64,000 bases of DNA. Source: Roseisolibacter agri (GTDB lineage: Bacteria; Gemmatimonadota; Gemmatimonadetes; Gemmatimonadales; Gemmatimonadaceae). The translations under genes were made by a program, and so were the position numbers. The stretch is from positions 124,001-188,000 of the forward strand of contig NZ_BRXS01000005.1 in NCBI RefSeq assembly GCF_030159095.1, written 5' to 3'. Each line of letters begins with the position of its first letter. The stretch's first letter is position 1. The notes beneath the pieces are model-generated. The model worked only from the letters and a program-made list of their open reading frames with translations. It was not told the DNA's origin and ran no database searches. This document shows, piece after piece, positions 11,818-20,231 of the stretch.

Positions 11818-12488
11818 GGGACTGAATGGAGGAATGACGGCAAGTCGTCAGGACGCCACGTCAGCAGCGCCCTCATCGGACGGCGGGCGCTCCATAGTGA
11901 CGAGCGGACTCACAGCGCACCACATCCTAAGTCTGGCGCTTCTCACCACGCACCCGGCTCATAGTCCGTTGCGGCCCGCGCCGACGCGGGAGCGCGAGGG
12001 CCGATGGCCCCTCCGAACCGGGAAGGCCTGTGGCCCACAGGATCGCGGCTTGCCCGCACACGAGGGCGGGGGCGACCATGTAGAACACAGGCTCAGATCC
12101 GGACGAGGAGGTTCGGCTGCCCCGTTCCGCAGCAGCAGCTCAACGATGCTACCGAGGCTAACGTGGCGTAATGCTCTTCATCACCCACTTATCGGTGAAG
12201 ATCACCATCAGCGGCTCGAGAGGGGCCCACGTCGCGTAGGCGGGACCTAGTACGGCATAGCAGAGCGGGCGCAGCGCCGGTGCATCAACCGCGCTGACGC
12301 GCGAGTGGCATGAGTGGGCGTAGGAGCGGACTGCGCAATCAGTACGCCGCAGCAGACGGAGACGCGATCGGCACAGGTTGGGCGCTCTCGACAGCCGTGG
12401 GAAACGTCCGTACCATGGCGCTCTCGCACCGCATGGCCCGGCGTTGCGGTCGTGCACGCCGGCGCACCCTCAGCTCCGGAGGCCACCC

Positions 12489-12929
12489 ATGTGTCGTCAG
12501 GCTCCTCCCGCGCTCGTGCTCGTGCTTGCAATGCTGCTCGCAGCGTGCCACGACCCGGCGGCCTCCGGACTGCTTGGGCCAGACAACGCGCTGTCTCTCG
12601 TTCGCGGTGGTGTGAAGCCGCCGCCGGGAGGACCGCGCGGCGACCCTGATGGCGACGGCCGCGCCAACAGCGCGGACAACTGCCCGCTCACCGCCAACGC
12701 CGACCAGACAGACACTGACGGCGACGGTCTCGGCGACGCGTGTGATGCGGACGACGACAACGATGGCGTGTCGGACAGCTCTGATAATTGCCCCCTGACG
12801 GCGAACCCTGATCAGAGGGACGATGACCGCAACGGCGTGGGCGACGTCTGCGAGTTCGTATGCCCAGAGGGCAGCGTGCCCATCGATACGGATGGCGACG
12901 GCGTCCCGGATGAGTGCGTGAGTCGCTAG
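12489..12929 (+). CDS. Thrombospondin type 3 repeat lipoprotein
   Basis: 146 aa from ATG 12489, preceded by GGAGG at the right distance. Lipoprotein signal with LLAAC lipobox (Cys20). After a Pro/Gly linker come calcium-binding TSP3-type repeats: [54 protein letters not shown] and a final [12 protein letters not shown]. Each repeat has the Asp-rich loop (DxDxDGxxD) that wraps Ca2+ and paired Cys that bridge successive loops. Such modules give rigid calcium-dependent stalks on outer-membrane proteins (as in OmpA-like proteins), but here no OmpA or other domain follows, so it is a bare stalk of five units. It lies just beyond the decayed region. Function unknown. Confidence 0.8.
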   Translation: MCRQAPPALVLVLAMLLAACHDPAASGLLGPDNALSLVRGGVKPPPGGPRGDPDGDGRANSADNCPLTANADQTDTDGDGLGDACDADDDNDGVSDSSDNCPLTANPDQRDDDRNGVGDVCEFVCPEGSVPIDTDGDGVPDECVSR

Positions 12930-13125
12930 ACGGGCGGTGAAGACGAGGCGCGTGCATTGCGCTCAGAGCGAAACGTTGGGAGCTTGCGCACCTCGAACGG
13001 GCACACGGACCTTCCCATCGCCTTCCCAGAGCGAAAGTCGACCGGGCATGCTACGAACGGTCTCGCTCGTAAGTGAAACACAGCGCCGTATTTAGCGGCG
13101 CGCCGACTTCGATCGACCTGTTGCC

Positions 13126-13437
13126 ATGCCCATGACCGGAAAGGAGCGCGCCGCCCTGCGCGCCGAAGCCCACCACCTCGACGCCATGCTCCACGTCGGA
13201 CACCAGGGGCTCGCCCCCGCGGTGTTCCAGGCGCTCGACGACGCCCTGCGCACGCACGAGCTGGTGAAGATCGCCCTCACCCGCACCGCCGACGTTCCCG
13301 CCAAGGACGCCGCCAACGCGCTCGCCACCGCCGTCGCGGCCGAGGTGGTGCAGGTGATCGGCAAGACGGCGACGCTCTACCGCCGCAACCCGGAGCTCAA
13401 GCGCAAGGCCGGCGATCCGCCCCCCTGGCGCCGCTGA
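13126..13437 (+). CDS. yhbY: YhbY/CRM-domain ribosome assembly RNA-binding protein
   Basis: 103 aa from ATG 13126. The whole protein is one CRM (YhbY-like) domain: LTGKERAALRAEAHHLDAM at the N-terminus, then the GxxG-type loop region VGHQGLAPAVFQALDDALR, THELVKIALTRTA, and the terminal strand EVVQVIGKTATLYRRNPE. Length is typical for bacterial YhbY (about 95-105 aa). YhbY associates with pre-50S ribosomal particles and helps 23S rRNA maturation, in the cytoplasm. The upstream 196 bp is a non-coding leader; the gene ends 11 bp before a 22-bp-stem bidirectional terminator shared with the opposite-strand TonB-C gene. Confidence 0.92.
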   Translation: MPMTGKERAALRAEAHHLDAMLHVGHQGLAPAVFQALDDALRTHELVKIALTRTADVPAKDAANALATAVAAEVVQVIGKTATLYRRNPELKRKAGDPPPWRR

Positions 13438-13448
13438 GCGGCAAGCGA

Positions 13449-13497
13449 AACGCGACGCGCCCCCCGGCCACTCGATGGCCGGGGGGCGCGTCGCGTT
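13449..13497. terminator. Bidirectional hairpin terminator, 22-bp perfect stem
   Basis: 13449-13470 pairs perfectly with 13476-13497 around the loop CTCGA. It begins 11 bp after the YhbY stop and ends 25 bp before the stop of the opposite-strand TonB-C gene at 13523. Confidence 0.85.
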
Positions 13498-13522
13498 CGG
13501 GACGTTCGGATCGATCAGCCGA

Positions 13523-13936
13523 TCACGGCTTGTAGACGATCGGCAGCTGCACGCGCGCGCGCACCGCGCTCCCGTCCTTCTTGCCCGGCACGAACTGCAT
13601 CTTCTCGGCGACCGTCTTGGCCGCGTCGCCCAGCGCCGGCGCCGGCGCCTGCACGACCTCGATGCTGCTCGGCTCCACCTTGCCGTCCTTGCCGATCACG
13701 AACTGCAGCTGGACGGTGCCACCCGTGCCGGCCTTGCGCATCTCCTCGGGGAACGAGCGCGCCACGAGGCGCGCGGCCGCGGCGGCGGAGACGAGCTTCG
13801 GCGGGGACGTCAGGTCCTCGCCCCCGTACACCGCCTCCTGCGCGGCGACGAGGCGCGGAGCCGCGCAGAGCGCGAACGCGACGGCGGCGGCGGCGGTGGA
13901 CAGGCGACGGAAGCGACGATCGGACGACGTGTGCAT
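13523..13936 (-). CDS. Secreted TonB C-terminal-like domain protein
   Basis: 137 aa from ATG at 13936, signal peptide residues 1-33 (cleavage after LVAAQ or close). The mature part is a TonB_C/energy-transducer-like domain: LTSPPKLVSAAAAARLVARS, then GGTVQLQFVIGKDGKVEPSSIEVVQAPAPAL, and KTVAEKMQFVPGKKDGSAVRARVQLPIVYK. This is the usual TonB C-terminal fold (strand-helix-strand with the VxxxVxxDG turn). Unlike true TonB it has no N-terminal membrane anchor and no proline-rich spanner, so it is a free periplasmic domain of the type often fused or partnered with surface receptors in this phylum. It probably does not energise transport itself. Monocistronic. Confidence 0.8.
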   Translation of the reverse strand: MHTSSDRRFRRLSTAAAAVAFALCAAPRLVAAQEAVYGGEDLTSPPKLVSAAAAARLVARSFPEEMRKAGTGGTVQLQFVIGKDGKVEPSSIEVVQAPAPALGDAAKTVAEKMQFVPGKKDGSAVRARVQLPIVYKP

Positions 13937-14144
13937 GGCGGAGATCCTCTGGGATTGGCGCGAGCGGGATGGGCACCGGCGCACCGGCGCGCAGCGCGCG
14001 GCTCACGGGAGGCCAGCGCCCGTGGGGCCGTTGGTCGTGACGCTTCAGAGAATCGGCCGATCCAGCCCACTTCTTTAGCCTCTGCTGCCGCCCTGCGAAT
14101 GACACGGCGGTCATCGGCCCGCCTTCCCGACGCCTTCCCAGAAC

Positions 14145-14185
14145 GGCGGCGGGGCGGGCCCGATGTCCGGACCCGCCCCGCCGCC
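14145..14185 (-). terminator. Hairpin terminator after the 1063-aa gene
   Basis: 14-bp perfect stem (14145-14158 with 14172-14185, GGCGGCGGGGCGGG type) located 36 bp beyond the stop of the minus-strand gene 14221-17412. Confidence 0.7.
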
Positions 14186-14220
14186 ACCATCCTCCCCGTC
14201 AGGCGCCGCTCACGATCCGC

Positions 14221-17200
14221 TCACCACCCCGGCGCCAGCTGGAAGCCGAAGTGCGCCCCCTTGTCGGGCCGCTGGAACGGGTACGCGTAGAACGCCTCCA
14301 CCACCGCGAAGCCGAGCAGGTTTATGCGCGCGGTGACACCCGTGCTGAACACCGGGATACGCGCCAGGTCGTTGCGCGACGCGTCGCCGCCCACGAAGCG
14401 GAAGTCCGGGCTCTGCGCGCTGTTCCACGCCACGCCCGCGTCGAAGAACGGCGCGATCTCCACCGGCAGCAGGTTGGTGCGGATCAGCCCCAGCCCCTCG
14501 GGGCCGAGCAGCGGAATGCGCATCTCGACGTTGGCGACGGCCAGCCGGCTGCCGATCAGGCGGTCGAACACGGGGCAGCGCGCCGCCGTGGTGCCGCACT
14601 CGCCGGCCTCGATGTTGTTCGCCACGTCGTAGCCGCGGATCAGCGTGCCGTAGCCCGCGTACAGCGGCGCCAGGCGCAGCGAGTCCTCCGCGCCCTTGCC
14701 GTAGCGGCCGTAGTGCAGCCCGCGGAACGCGAACGTCACCGGCCGCGCCAGGAAGTAGCGGCGGTAGTCCGCGGTGCCGGTCGTGAAGCTCAGCGTGCCG
14801 ACCGTCGGCGAGACCTCGAAGCGATAGCGGCCGCCCGCGATGGGCGACGTGAGCCCGAAGTACGTCCAGTCGCCCACGAAGGCCGCGGAGCCCTGCGCGT
14901 AGTAGATCGCGTCGGGTGCCGGCAGCTTCGTGCGGTCCTGGCCGATCGGGTTGCCGAAGTCGTCGACGTAGATGTTGATCGCTTCCTGGCTGTACCCCTG
15001 CCGCGTCGCGCCGAGCGCGAACTCGAAGCGCCTGGTCGACGAGAGGGGATACTGCGCGAGCGCCTGCGCCTGGTCGATGAAGATGCGCTGCAGCACCTGC
15101 TGGTACGCGAACTGGCCGGGCGAGACCTCGCCCGCCGCCGTGTAGCCCGTGAGGATCGGGATGTGCCCGACGCCCGCGCCCCAGTTCCAGCGATTCTTGC
15201 GGTTCAGGTAGAACAGCTGCCCGCCGATGTCCTGCACCTGCCCCTGCGCCTGCACGACGGCCTGCAGCGACTGATTGCCCAGGTTGTCGCTGAACGCGGC
15301 GCCGATGCCGCCGCCCACGGTCGTGCCGAACTGGCTGCTCGTGCCGATGCCGACCGTCGGCGGCGCGATGTAGTCCAGCCGCAGCTTGGCCGAGTAGCGC
15401 TCGTTCTGGAACACGGTGCGCCCCTCGGGCAGCCCCGTCGTCGCGTCCGCGAGGTAGCGCTCGATGCGGCTCGGCGCCGAGGGGTTCACGGGCGGCAGCG
15501 TGCCGCCGTCGCCCACCGTCGCGCCGGCGGCCACCGCGCGCCCGTCGGGCGCCGCATCGACGGGCGTGCCCTGCGCGTCCGCGGCCTCCATGCGCACGAT
15601 GTTGTAGCCACCGCGGTCGAACACCGAGAAGCTGAGGCGCCCCGTCGTGCGCGCCACGCTGAGCGCGGGCGACAGGTCGGTGATGCCCGAGACGCCGGTG
15701 GCGACGCGCGTCACGCGCGAGCGCGCGCCGCTCGCGACGTCCAGGCGGTACACGTCGGAGAAGCCGTCCGGATCGGCGACGAAGTACAGCGAGCGGCCGT
15801 CGGGCGACCAGTTGGGGTTGATGTGGCGCGCGCCCACGAAGCCGGGGATGACGCGGATCTCGCGCGACGCGACGTCCATCGTGGCCAGGCGCGTGGGCGC
15901 GAACGTCAGCCGCTCGAAGTCGGTGCCGGGCCCGCGATCGGTCACGAACGCGAGCGTGCGGCCGTCCGGGCTCCACGACGGCTGCAGCTCCGCCTCGCGG
16001 CCGCGCGTCAGCTGCTCCATGCGGTCGGCCTGCAGGTCGTACAGATACAGGTCGCTGATGCCGCCGACGCTGCCCGAGAACGCGAGGTAGCGGCCGTCGG
16101 GGCTCCACGCGGGATCGAGCGCGGCGCCGAGGTTGGGCGTGCGCAGCGTGCGCACCGAGCGGCGCGCGGCCAGGTCGTAGATCTCGATCACCTGGTCGCC
16201 CTGGCGGTACACGACGTACGCGAGCTGCCGGCCGTCGGGGCTCCAGCTGCCGGCCGAGGCGATGAAGCTCATCGCGTCGAAGTGCCGCGCGCGGTTGAGG
16301 GAGCCGAGCTGCTGGATCACGCGGCCCGTCTCGGCGTCGGCGATGAACAGGTCGATCTCGAACAGCCCGCGCGACGAGTAGAACGCGACCGTCTTCCCGT
16401 CGGGGCTCAGCACCGGCGCGAGGTTGTACTCGCCGCCGCGGCGGTTGCGCTGGCCGATGATCAGGTTCGCCGTGCTGTCGGGGGCCGAACGCCCCGCCAT
16501 CAGCGGCAGGTACGCGCCCCGGATCGCCGCGCCCCAGTCCTTCGACAGCTGGTCGGTCGAGACGTCGAGCACGCGGCGGATCGCGCCCTCGAAGCCGTAG
16601 CGCAGCGACTGCTTGTAGACGTCGACGACCGCCTGGTCGCCCCACCGTCCGCCGACGTACGCCCACAGCGCCTGGCCGTAGCGGTACGGGAAGTAGCGCG
16701 GGTCGTTCGTGAGCTGCTTGATGGTGGGCACGTCGTTGCGGCGCGCGGCGTCGCGCAGCCACGTCGCGGTGTTCACGTCCTCGCGCCCGAGCGAGAGGTA
16801 CTCCGCCATCCCCTCGACGAGCCAGAGCGGGAGCGCGTTGAGGCGCTGCACGCCGCCGGCCTTCTCCGCCAGGTCGTACTGGAACACGTGCACCAGCTCG
16901 TGCCCGAGGACGTGGTGGTTGTCCTCGTAGACGCCGGTGAACGGCATGATCACGCGCGAGCGGAAGCTCTCGGTGACGCCGCCGGTGCCCTCGCTCTCGA
17001 TGTCGGTGACGTTGTTCTGCTGGAAGTCGGGCTGGTCGGCGAAGAAGATCAGCGACCGGCGGCCGAGCGAGTCGCGCATGAACGGCGCGAGGCGCTCGTA
17101 CCAGCGCTCGGCCATGCGTCCGGCATCGCGCGACGCCTCCTCCATCGACGGGTAGTAGTGCACGTCGAAGCGGGGCGTGGCGAGGATGCGGAAGTCGAAG

Positions 17201-17412
17201 GTCTCGTAGTTGACCTTGTTGCGGCCGAAGTACTGCGCGTGGGCGGGCGCGGCGCTCGCGGCCACGATCGACAGCGCGATGGACAGGACGGCCGCCCCCG
17301 CGGCCAGGAGCGCACTGGCGTGCGCGACGGCGCGTCGCGCCGCGTGCGAGACGAGCGCGACGCGCGTCGGCCGGCCGGCCGCACGGGCACGCGTGGATGC
17401 GTGGCCTGACAT
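14221..17412 (-). CDS. Secreted peptidase-MA-like / WD40-type beta-propeller / outer-membrane barrel fusion
   Basis: 1063 aa from ATG at 17412, with GGAGGGGAGG directly upstream. A signal segment (residues 30-60, ...PAHAQ) precedes three parts. (1) About residues 65-290: a gluzincin-like domain with HELVH at 171-175 (VLGHELVHVFQYD), resembling the peptidase MA-like group. (2) About 310-660: repeated PD40/TolB-type blades, each with a WSPDGRxLAF motif (at least six). (3) About 680-1063: alternating amphipathic strands and Gly/aromatic-rich segments ending KGAHFGFQLAPGW, in the style of a BamA/Omp85 surface-antigen barrel. It is thus predicted to sit in the outer membrane with periplasmic peptidase and propeller parts. 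Similar long proteins occur in Gemmatimonadota; function is not established. Single-gene unit with terminator at 14145. Confidence 0.8.
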   Translation of the reverse strand: MSGHASTRARAAGRPTRVALVSHAARRAVAHASALLAAGAAVLSIALSIVAASAAPAHAQYFGRNKVNYETFDFRILATPRFDVHYYPSMEEASRDAGRMAERWYERLAPFMRDSLGRRSLIFFADQPDFQQNNVTDIESEGTGGVTESFRSRVIMPFTGVYEDNHHVLGHELVHVFQYDLAEKAGGVQRLNALPLWLVEGMAEYLSLGREDVNTATWLRDAARRNDVPTIKQLTNDPRYFPYRYGQALWAYVGGRWGDQAVVDVYKQSLRYGFEGAIRRVLDVSTDQLSKDWGAAIRGAYLPLMAGRSAPDSTANLIIGQRNRRGGEYNLAPVLSPDGKTVAFYSSRGLFEIDLFIADAETGRVIQQLGSLNRARHFDAMSFIASAGSWSPDGRQLAYVVYRQGDQVIEIYDLAARRSVRTLRTPNLGAALDPAWSPDGRYLAFSGSVGGISDLYLYDLQADRMEQLTRGREAELQPSWSPDGRTLAFVTDRGPGTDFERLTFAPTRLATMDVASREIRVIPGFVGARHINPNWSPDGRSLYFVADPDGFSDVYRLDVASGARSRVTRVATGVSGITDLSPALSVARTTGRLSFSVFDRGGYNIVRMEAADAQGTPVDAAPDGRAVAAGATVGDGGTLPPVNPSAPSRIERYLADATTGLPEGRTVFQNERYSAKLRLDYIAPPTVGIGTSSQFGTTVGGGIGAAFSDNLGNQSLQAVVQAQGQVQDIGGQLFYLNRKNRWNWGAGVGHIPILTGYTAAGEVSPGQFAYQQVLQRIFIDQAQALAQYPLSSTRRFEFALGATRQGYSQEAINIYVDDFGNPIGQDRTKLPAPDAIYYAQGSAAFVGDWTYFGLTSPIAGGRYRFEVSPTVGTLSFTTGTADYRRYFLARPVTFAFRGLHYGRYGKGAEDSLRLAPLYAGYGTLIRGYDVANNIEAGECGTTAARCPVFDRLIGSRLAVANVEMRIPLLGPEGLGLIRTNLLPVEIAPFFDAGVAWNSAQSPDFRFVGGDASRNDLARIPVFSTGVTARINLLGFAVVEAFYAYPFQRPDKGAHFGFQLAPGW

Positions 17413-17636
17413 GCCTTCCTCCCCTCCGTGAGACGCCGCCACCGTTGGCGGTCATCGCTGCTGTGGGGGCAACAGCCATGCCTGCTTCCACCCTACCTGG
17501 GACGTAGGAGCGCGACGCGGCAGGCACGGCGGGGGGCGGTGCGGCGTTGATGGCGGTCGGGGCGCTTGGCGCGCCCGCCGGAGGCCCTCTATGTTTCGGG
17601 TCTCCCCAACCCGTTCAAATTCCGAGGCGCACGCCC

Positions 17637-17900
<264 letters not shown>

Positions 17901-17929
17901 GCGCGTCGCTCGCCTGGTCCTGATGCACG

Positions 17930-17963
17930 AACCCCCGCCCGCGAGCGCTCGCGGGCGGGGGTT
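17930..17963. terminator. Bidirectional hairpin terminator
   Basis: Perfect inverted repeat AACCCCCGCCCGCGA/TCGCGGGCGGGGGTT (15 bp) around GCGC, 29 bp after the fdxA stop and 33 bp from the stop of the opposite-strand gene 17997-18779. Confidence 0.85.
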
Positions 17964-17996
17964 CTGCGTTCCGTGCCAGCCGCGCCGGCAGCGCGG

Positions 17997-18779
17997 TCAG
18001 CGCGCGAGCCACATCTGCTTGGCCACCAGCACGCCGGCGAAGACGACGTACTGCAGCAGCGTCGAGACCTCGCTGCGCCACGCCTCGCCCCAGTGGTGCG
18101 GCCCCGACTCGGGCTCCGCGGGCGGACGCGGGAACCAGCGCGGCGTGCGCGCCTTGTAGTCCAGGTACTCGCGGCCGAAGAACGACTCCAGCACGCCCTC
18201 CTCGTAGCGCACGATGAGCGAGTACTCGAGCGCGAACAGCAGCGCGGCGACCGGGAGGAACCAGAACACCCCCGAGGCGACGACGACGCCCAGCCAGGCG
18301 AGGAAGTTCCCGACGTAGAGCGGGTTCCGCATCCAGCCGAAGATCCCGTAGGTCACCAGGCGCTGCACGGCGCGCGATCGGCGGCGGGTGACCGTCCCCG
18401 CCGCCGCCACGCCGGCCAGCCGCACGGCCTCACCGGCCGCGACGAGCGCGGCGCCGGCGATCCACGAGGCGGCGGTCTGCGTGCCGGGGACCACCAGCGG
18501 CACGACGAAGAACGGGACCGGCAGCCAGCCGCGGTTGCGGAAGAGCACCGCCCCCAGCTCGGCGGCACGGGTGCACTCGGCGGCGCACTTGGCGGACGCG
18601 GCGGGAGCCGCGGCGGTCGGGATGGGAGCGGCGGACACCAGACTCGGGTGCGGGGGGCTCGTCGACGCGAACGCGGACGACGAGGCAAGGCAGATGCCGG
18701 GGCCGCCAGGACGGCGGGCGGGCGGCGGGGAACGACGGCAGGAGGGAGGGACGGAGCCGTTCCCGGACTGGCGCAGCAC
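17997..18779 (-). CDS. Isoprenylcysteine carboxyl methyltransferase-like membrane protein
   Basis: Up to 260 aa from a GTG at 18779; the first about 65 aa are low-complexity Pro/Ala/Ser and the true start may lie further in. From about residue 80 there are four to five membrane segments: LPVPFFVVPLVVPG, WIAGAALVAAGEAVRLAGV, NPLYVGNFLAWLGVVVASG, FWFLPVAALLFALEYSLIV and QYVVFAGVLVAKQM. The segment TYGIFGWMRNPLYVGNF plus the later YEEGVLESFFGREYLDYKARTPRWFP match the ICMT/PEMT-type catalytic core (GxxxxxRHPxYxG and ExxLxxxFGxxYxxYxxxxPR). Bacterial members methylate lipids or unknown small molecules using S-adenosylmethionine at the inner membrane. It follows the alpha/beta hydrolase gene (62-bp gap) on the same strand. 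Confidence 0.8.
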   Translation of the reverse strand: MLRQSGNGSVPPSCRRSPPPARRPGGPGICLASSSAFASTSPPHPSLVSAAPIPTAAAPAASAKCAAECTRAAELGAVLFRNRGWLPVPFFVVPLVVPGTQTAASWIAGAALVAAGEAVRLAGVAAAGTVTRRRSRAVQRLVTYGIFGWMRNPLYVGNFLAWLGVVVASGVFWFLPVAALLFALEYSLIVRYEEGVLESFFGREYLDYKARTPRWFPRPPAEPESGPHHWGEAWRSEVSTLLQYVVFAGVLVAKQMWLAR

Positions 18780-18841
18780 CGAAAGGTCACCGCCGAAGCC
18801 GCCGGCTTCAAGCGCGCGACCGCACGGAACTGTGCCGGGGG

Positions 18842-19648
18842 TTACGCTACCCCGCGATCATCGCTGCTGTCCAGCCCGCCGACGAACGCCGCCAGCGCCG
18901 CCGCGAACGCGTGGGGCCGCTCCCACGCGCTGACGTGGCCGGCCGCGGGGATCTCGACCAGCCGCCCGCCGGGGATGCCGGCAGCCAGCGCCCGGGCGTC
19001 CTTCGGCGGCGTCAGCACGTCCTCGCTCCCGACGACGACCAGCGTCGGCACGGTGATGCCGGCGAGCGTGGGCGTCGCGTCGGGGCGCTCGCGCATCGCG
19101 TCCAACGCGCCGATGATGCCGTCGACGGAGGCGCCGGCCATCAGCGCGCGCAGCCCGGCCACGCACGTGGGATCGCCCTCGCGCGCCGTCTTCCCGAGCG
19201 CGCCGGGCAGCTGCCGGTCGGCGACCGCACCGCTCCCCTGCGCGCGCGCGACGCCCGCCAGCTCGACGCGCTTCGCACGCTGCGCGTCGTCGTCGGCGGT
19301 GGCGCGCGTGTCGGCCAGCACCAGCGCCCGCACGCGCTCCGGATGCCGCCGCCAGAGCGCGAGCGCGACGTAGCCGCCCATCGACAGCCCGCACACGACC
19401 GCACGCGCGACGGCCAGGTGATCGAGCAGCGCGACGAGATCGTCCGCATGCTGGTCGAGCGTCATCGGCGCGCGCGCGGGCGTGTCGCCGAAGCCGCGCA
19501 GGTCGGGCGCGATCGCGCGCACGCGCGCACCGTCCGGAAGCTCGCGCAGCGCCGCGACCATCGGCGACCAGAAGGCGCGGGAGTGGGGAAACCCGTGCAC
19601 GAGAAGGAGCGGGGTGCCGCTGCCGGTGTCGTCGTGGGCGAGAAGCAT
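18842..19648 (-). CDS. Alpha/beta-fold hydrolase
   Basis: 268 aa from ATG at 19648. Canonical alpha/beta hydrolase of the HGFP type: oxyanion loop LLLVHGFPHSRAFW, nucleophile elbow VCGLSMGGYVAL (Ser in GLSMGG), acid in VGSEDVLTPP, and His in PAAGHVSAWERP. Cytoplasmic, no signal peptide. Similar proteins include esterases and 3-oxoadipate enol-lactonases, but with no aromatic-degradation genes nearby the substrate is undetermined. Directly upstream on this strand lies the palindromic repeat 19655-19816 and then the thioesterase gene, so the three may share a transcript. The UTR immediately before the ATG is formed by the first 15-bp unit of the repeat. Confidence 0.88.
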   Translation of the reverse strand: MLLAHDDTGSGTPLLLVHGFPHSRAFWSPMVAALRELPDGARVRAIAPDLRGFGDTPARAPMTLDQHADDLVALLDHLAVARAVVCGLSMGGYVALALWRRHPERVRALVLADTRATADDDAQRAKRVELAGVARAQGSGAVADRQLPGALGKTAREGDPTCVAGLRALMAGASVDGIIGALDAMRERPDATPTLAGITVPTLVVVGSEDVLTPPKDARALAAGIPGGRLVEIPAAGHVSAWERPHAFAAALAAFVGGLDSSDDRGVA

Positions 19649-19654
19649 GAGACT

Positions 19655-19816
19655 CGGAGGACGGTGAAGCGGAGGACGGAACGGCGGAAGACGAAACGGC
19701 GTGAAACGAAGAGGCGGACCCGTTCGCTCGACGCTTGAAGCTCGAAAGGCCGCCCCACCGTCTCACGCTTCCTCGTCCTCCGCTTCAACGTTCTCCGCCG
19801 TTCCGTCCTCCGCCGT
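19655..19816. repeat. Palindromic 15-bp-unit element, copy 1
   Basis: Left arm: four 15-bp units starting at 19655, 19670, 19685 and 19700 (for example CGGAGGACGGAACGG at 19670). Core 19715-19752. Right arm: four complementary units at 19753, 19768, 19783 and 19798 (for example CCGTTCCGTCCTCCG). It fills the gap between the thioesterase stop codon and the hydrolase start. Related copies at 21643 and 31130. Confidence 0.85.
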
Positions 19817-20230
19817 TCAGTCCCAGGTTGGGAACACCGACCGCCACCGCTCCGGCACCGGCACCGGCCTTCCGTCAGTGTCCAGACAGACGAACGTGAT
19901 CGTCGCCTCCGCGTGCAGCCGTCCCGTGTCGCGGTGCGAGACCGCCTGGCGAATGCGGTACGACGTGCGGCCGATCTCGACGAGGCCCGAGCGGATCGCG
20001 AGGTCGTCACCGGGCAGCGACTGCCAGTGGTAGCCGATGTCCACGTGGCGCACCACCGACCACACGCCGTCGGCCCACAGGTCGCGCCGCGTCACGTCGC
20101 GCAGCGAGATCACCGTCTCCAGCAGCGCCCAGCGCGCGTGCTCGAGAATCGTGATCATCGTCGCGTGGTTCACGTGCCCGAAGACGTCGCAGTCCGTCGG
20201 GTAGACGTGGTACGGGATCTCGTGCGCCAT
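19817..20230 (-). CDS. Acyl-CoA thioesterase, 4HBT/YbgC-like hotdog fold
   Basis: 137 aa from ATG at 20230. A single hotdog domain: the N-terminal TDCDVFGHVNHATMITILEHARWALL contains the Asp (D in DVFGHVNHA) that acts in 4-hydroxybenzoyl-CoA thioesterase-type catalysis, followed by the long central helix; then strands VRHVDIGYHWQSLPGDDLAI, YRIRQAVSHRD and AEATITFVCLD. Length is normal for the family. Cytoplasmic hydrolysis of short or aromatic acyl-CoA esters is likely. The ATG lies one base beyond the stop of the AI-2E transporter gene (20232), indicating translational coupling and a common operon. Its stop codon abuts the repeat element 19655-19816. Confidence 0.88.
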   Translation of the reverse strand: MAHEIPYHVYPTDCDVFGHVNHATMITILEHARWALLETVISLRDVTRRDLWADGVWSVVRHVDIGYHWQSLPGDDLAIRSGLVEIGRTSYRIRQAVSHRDTGRLHAEATITFVCLDTDGRPVPVPERWRSVFPTWD

Positions 20231-20231
20231 G

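Larger units (their letters stand above)
10984..12488. other. Gene-poor, decayed accessory stretch
   Basis: About 1.5 kb with no intact recognisable gene except a possible small membrane protein at 11455-11817. It carries a broken tyrosine-recombinase C-terminus at 11261-11470. Base composition is visibly less GC-extreme and codon-position GC bias is lost compared with flanking genes, for example at 11030-11250 and 11820-12320. A minus-strand reading frame at 12158-12457 ends in a plausible peptide (PLMVIFTDKWVMKSITPR) that may be the tail of another degraded gene. The stretch looks like the scar of an integrated element; no flanking direct repeats were identified. Confidence 0.55.

Noticed and set aside
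12158-12457. Minus-strand 99-aa frame with a plausible C-terminal peptide
   Set aside because: N-terminal two thirds are Arg/Cys/Ser-rich and unlike a protein; at most the tail of a degraded gene, so I did not annotate it.
19655-19816. Tandem 15-bp units as a CRISPR array
   Set aside because: Units are contiguous without spacers and the arms are inverted; not a CRISPR.
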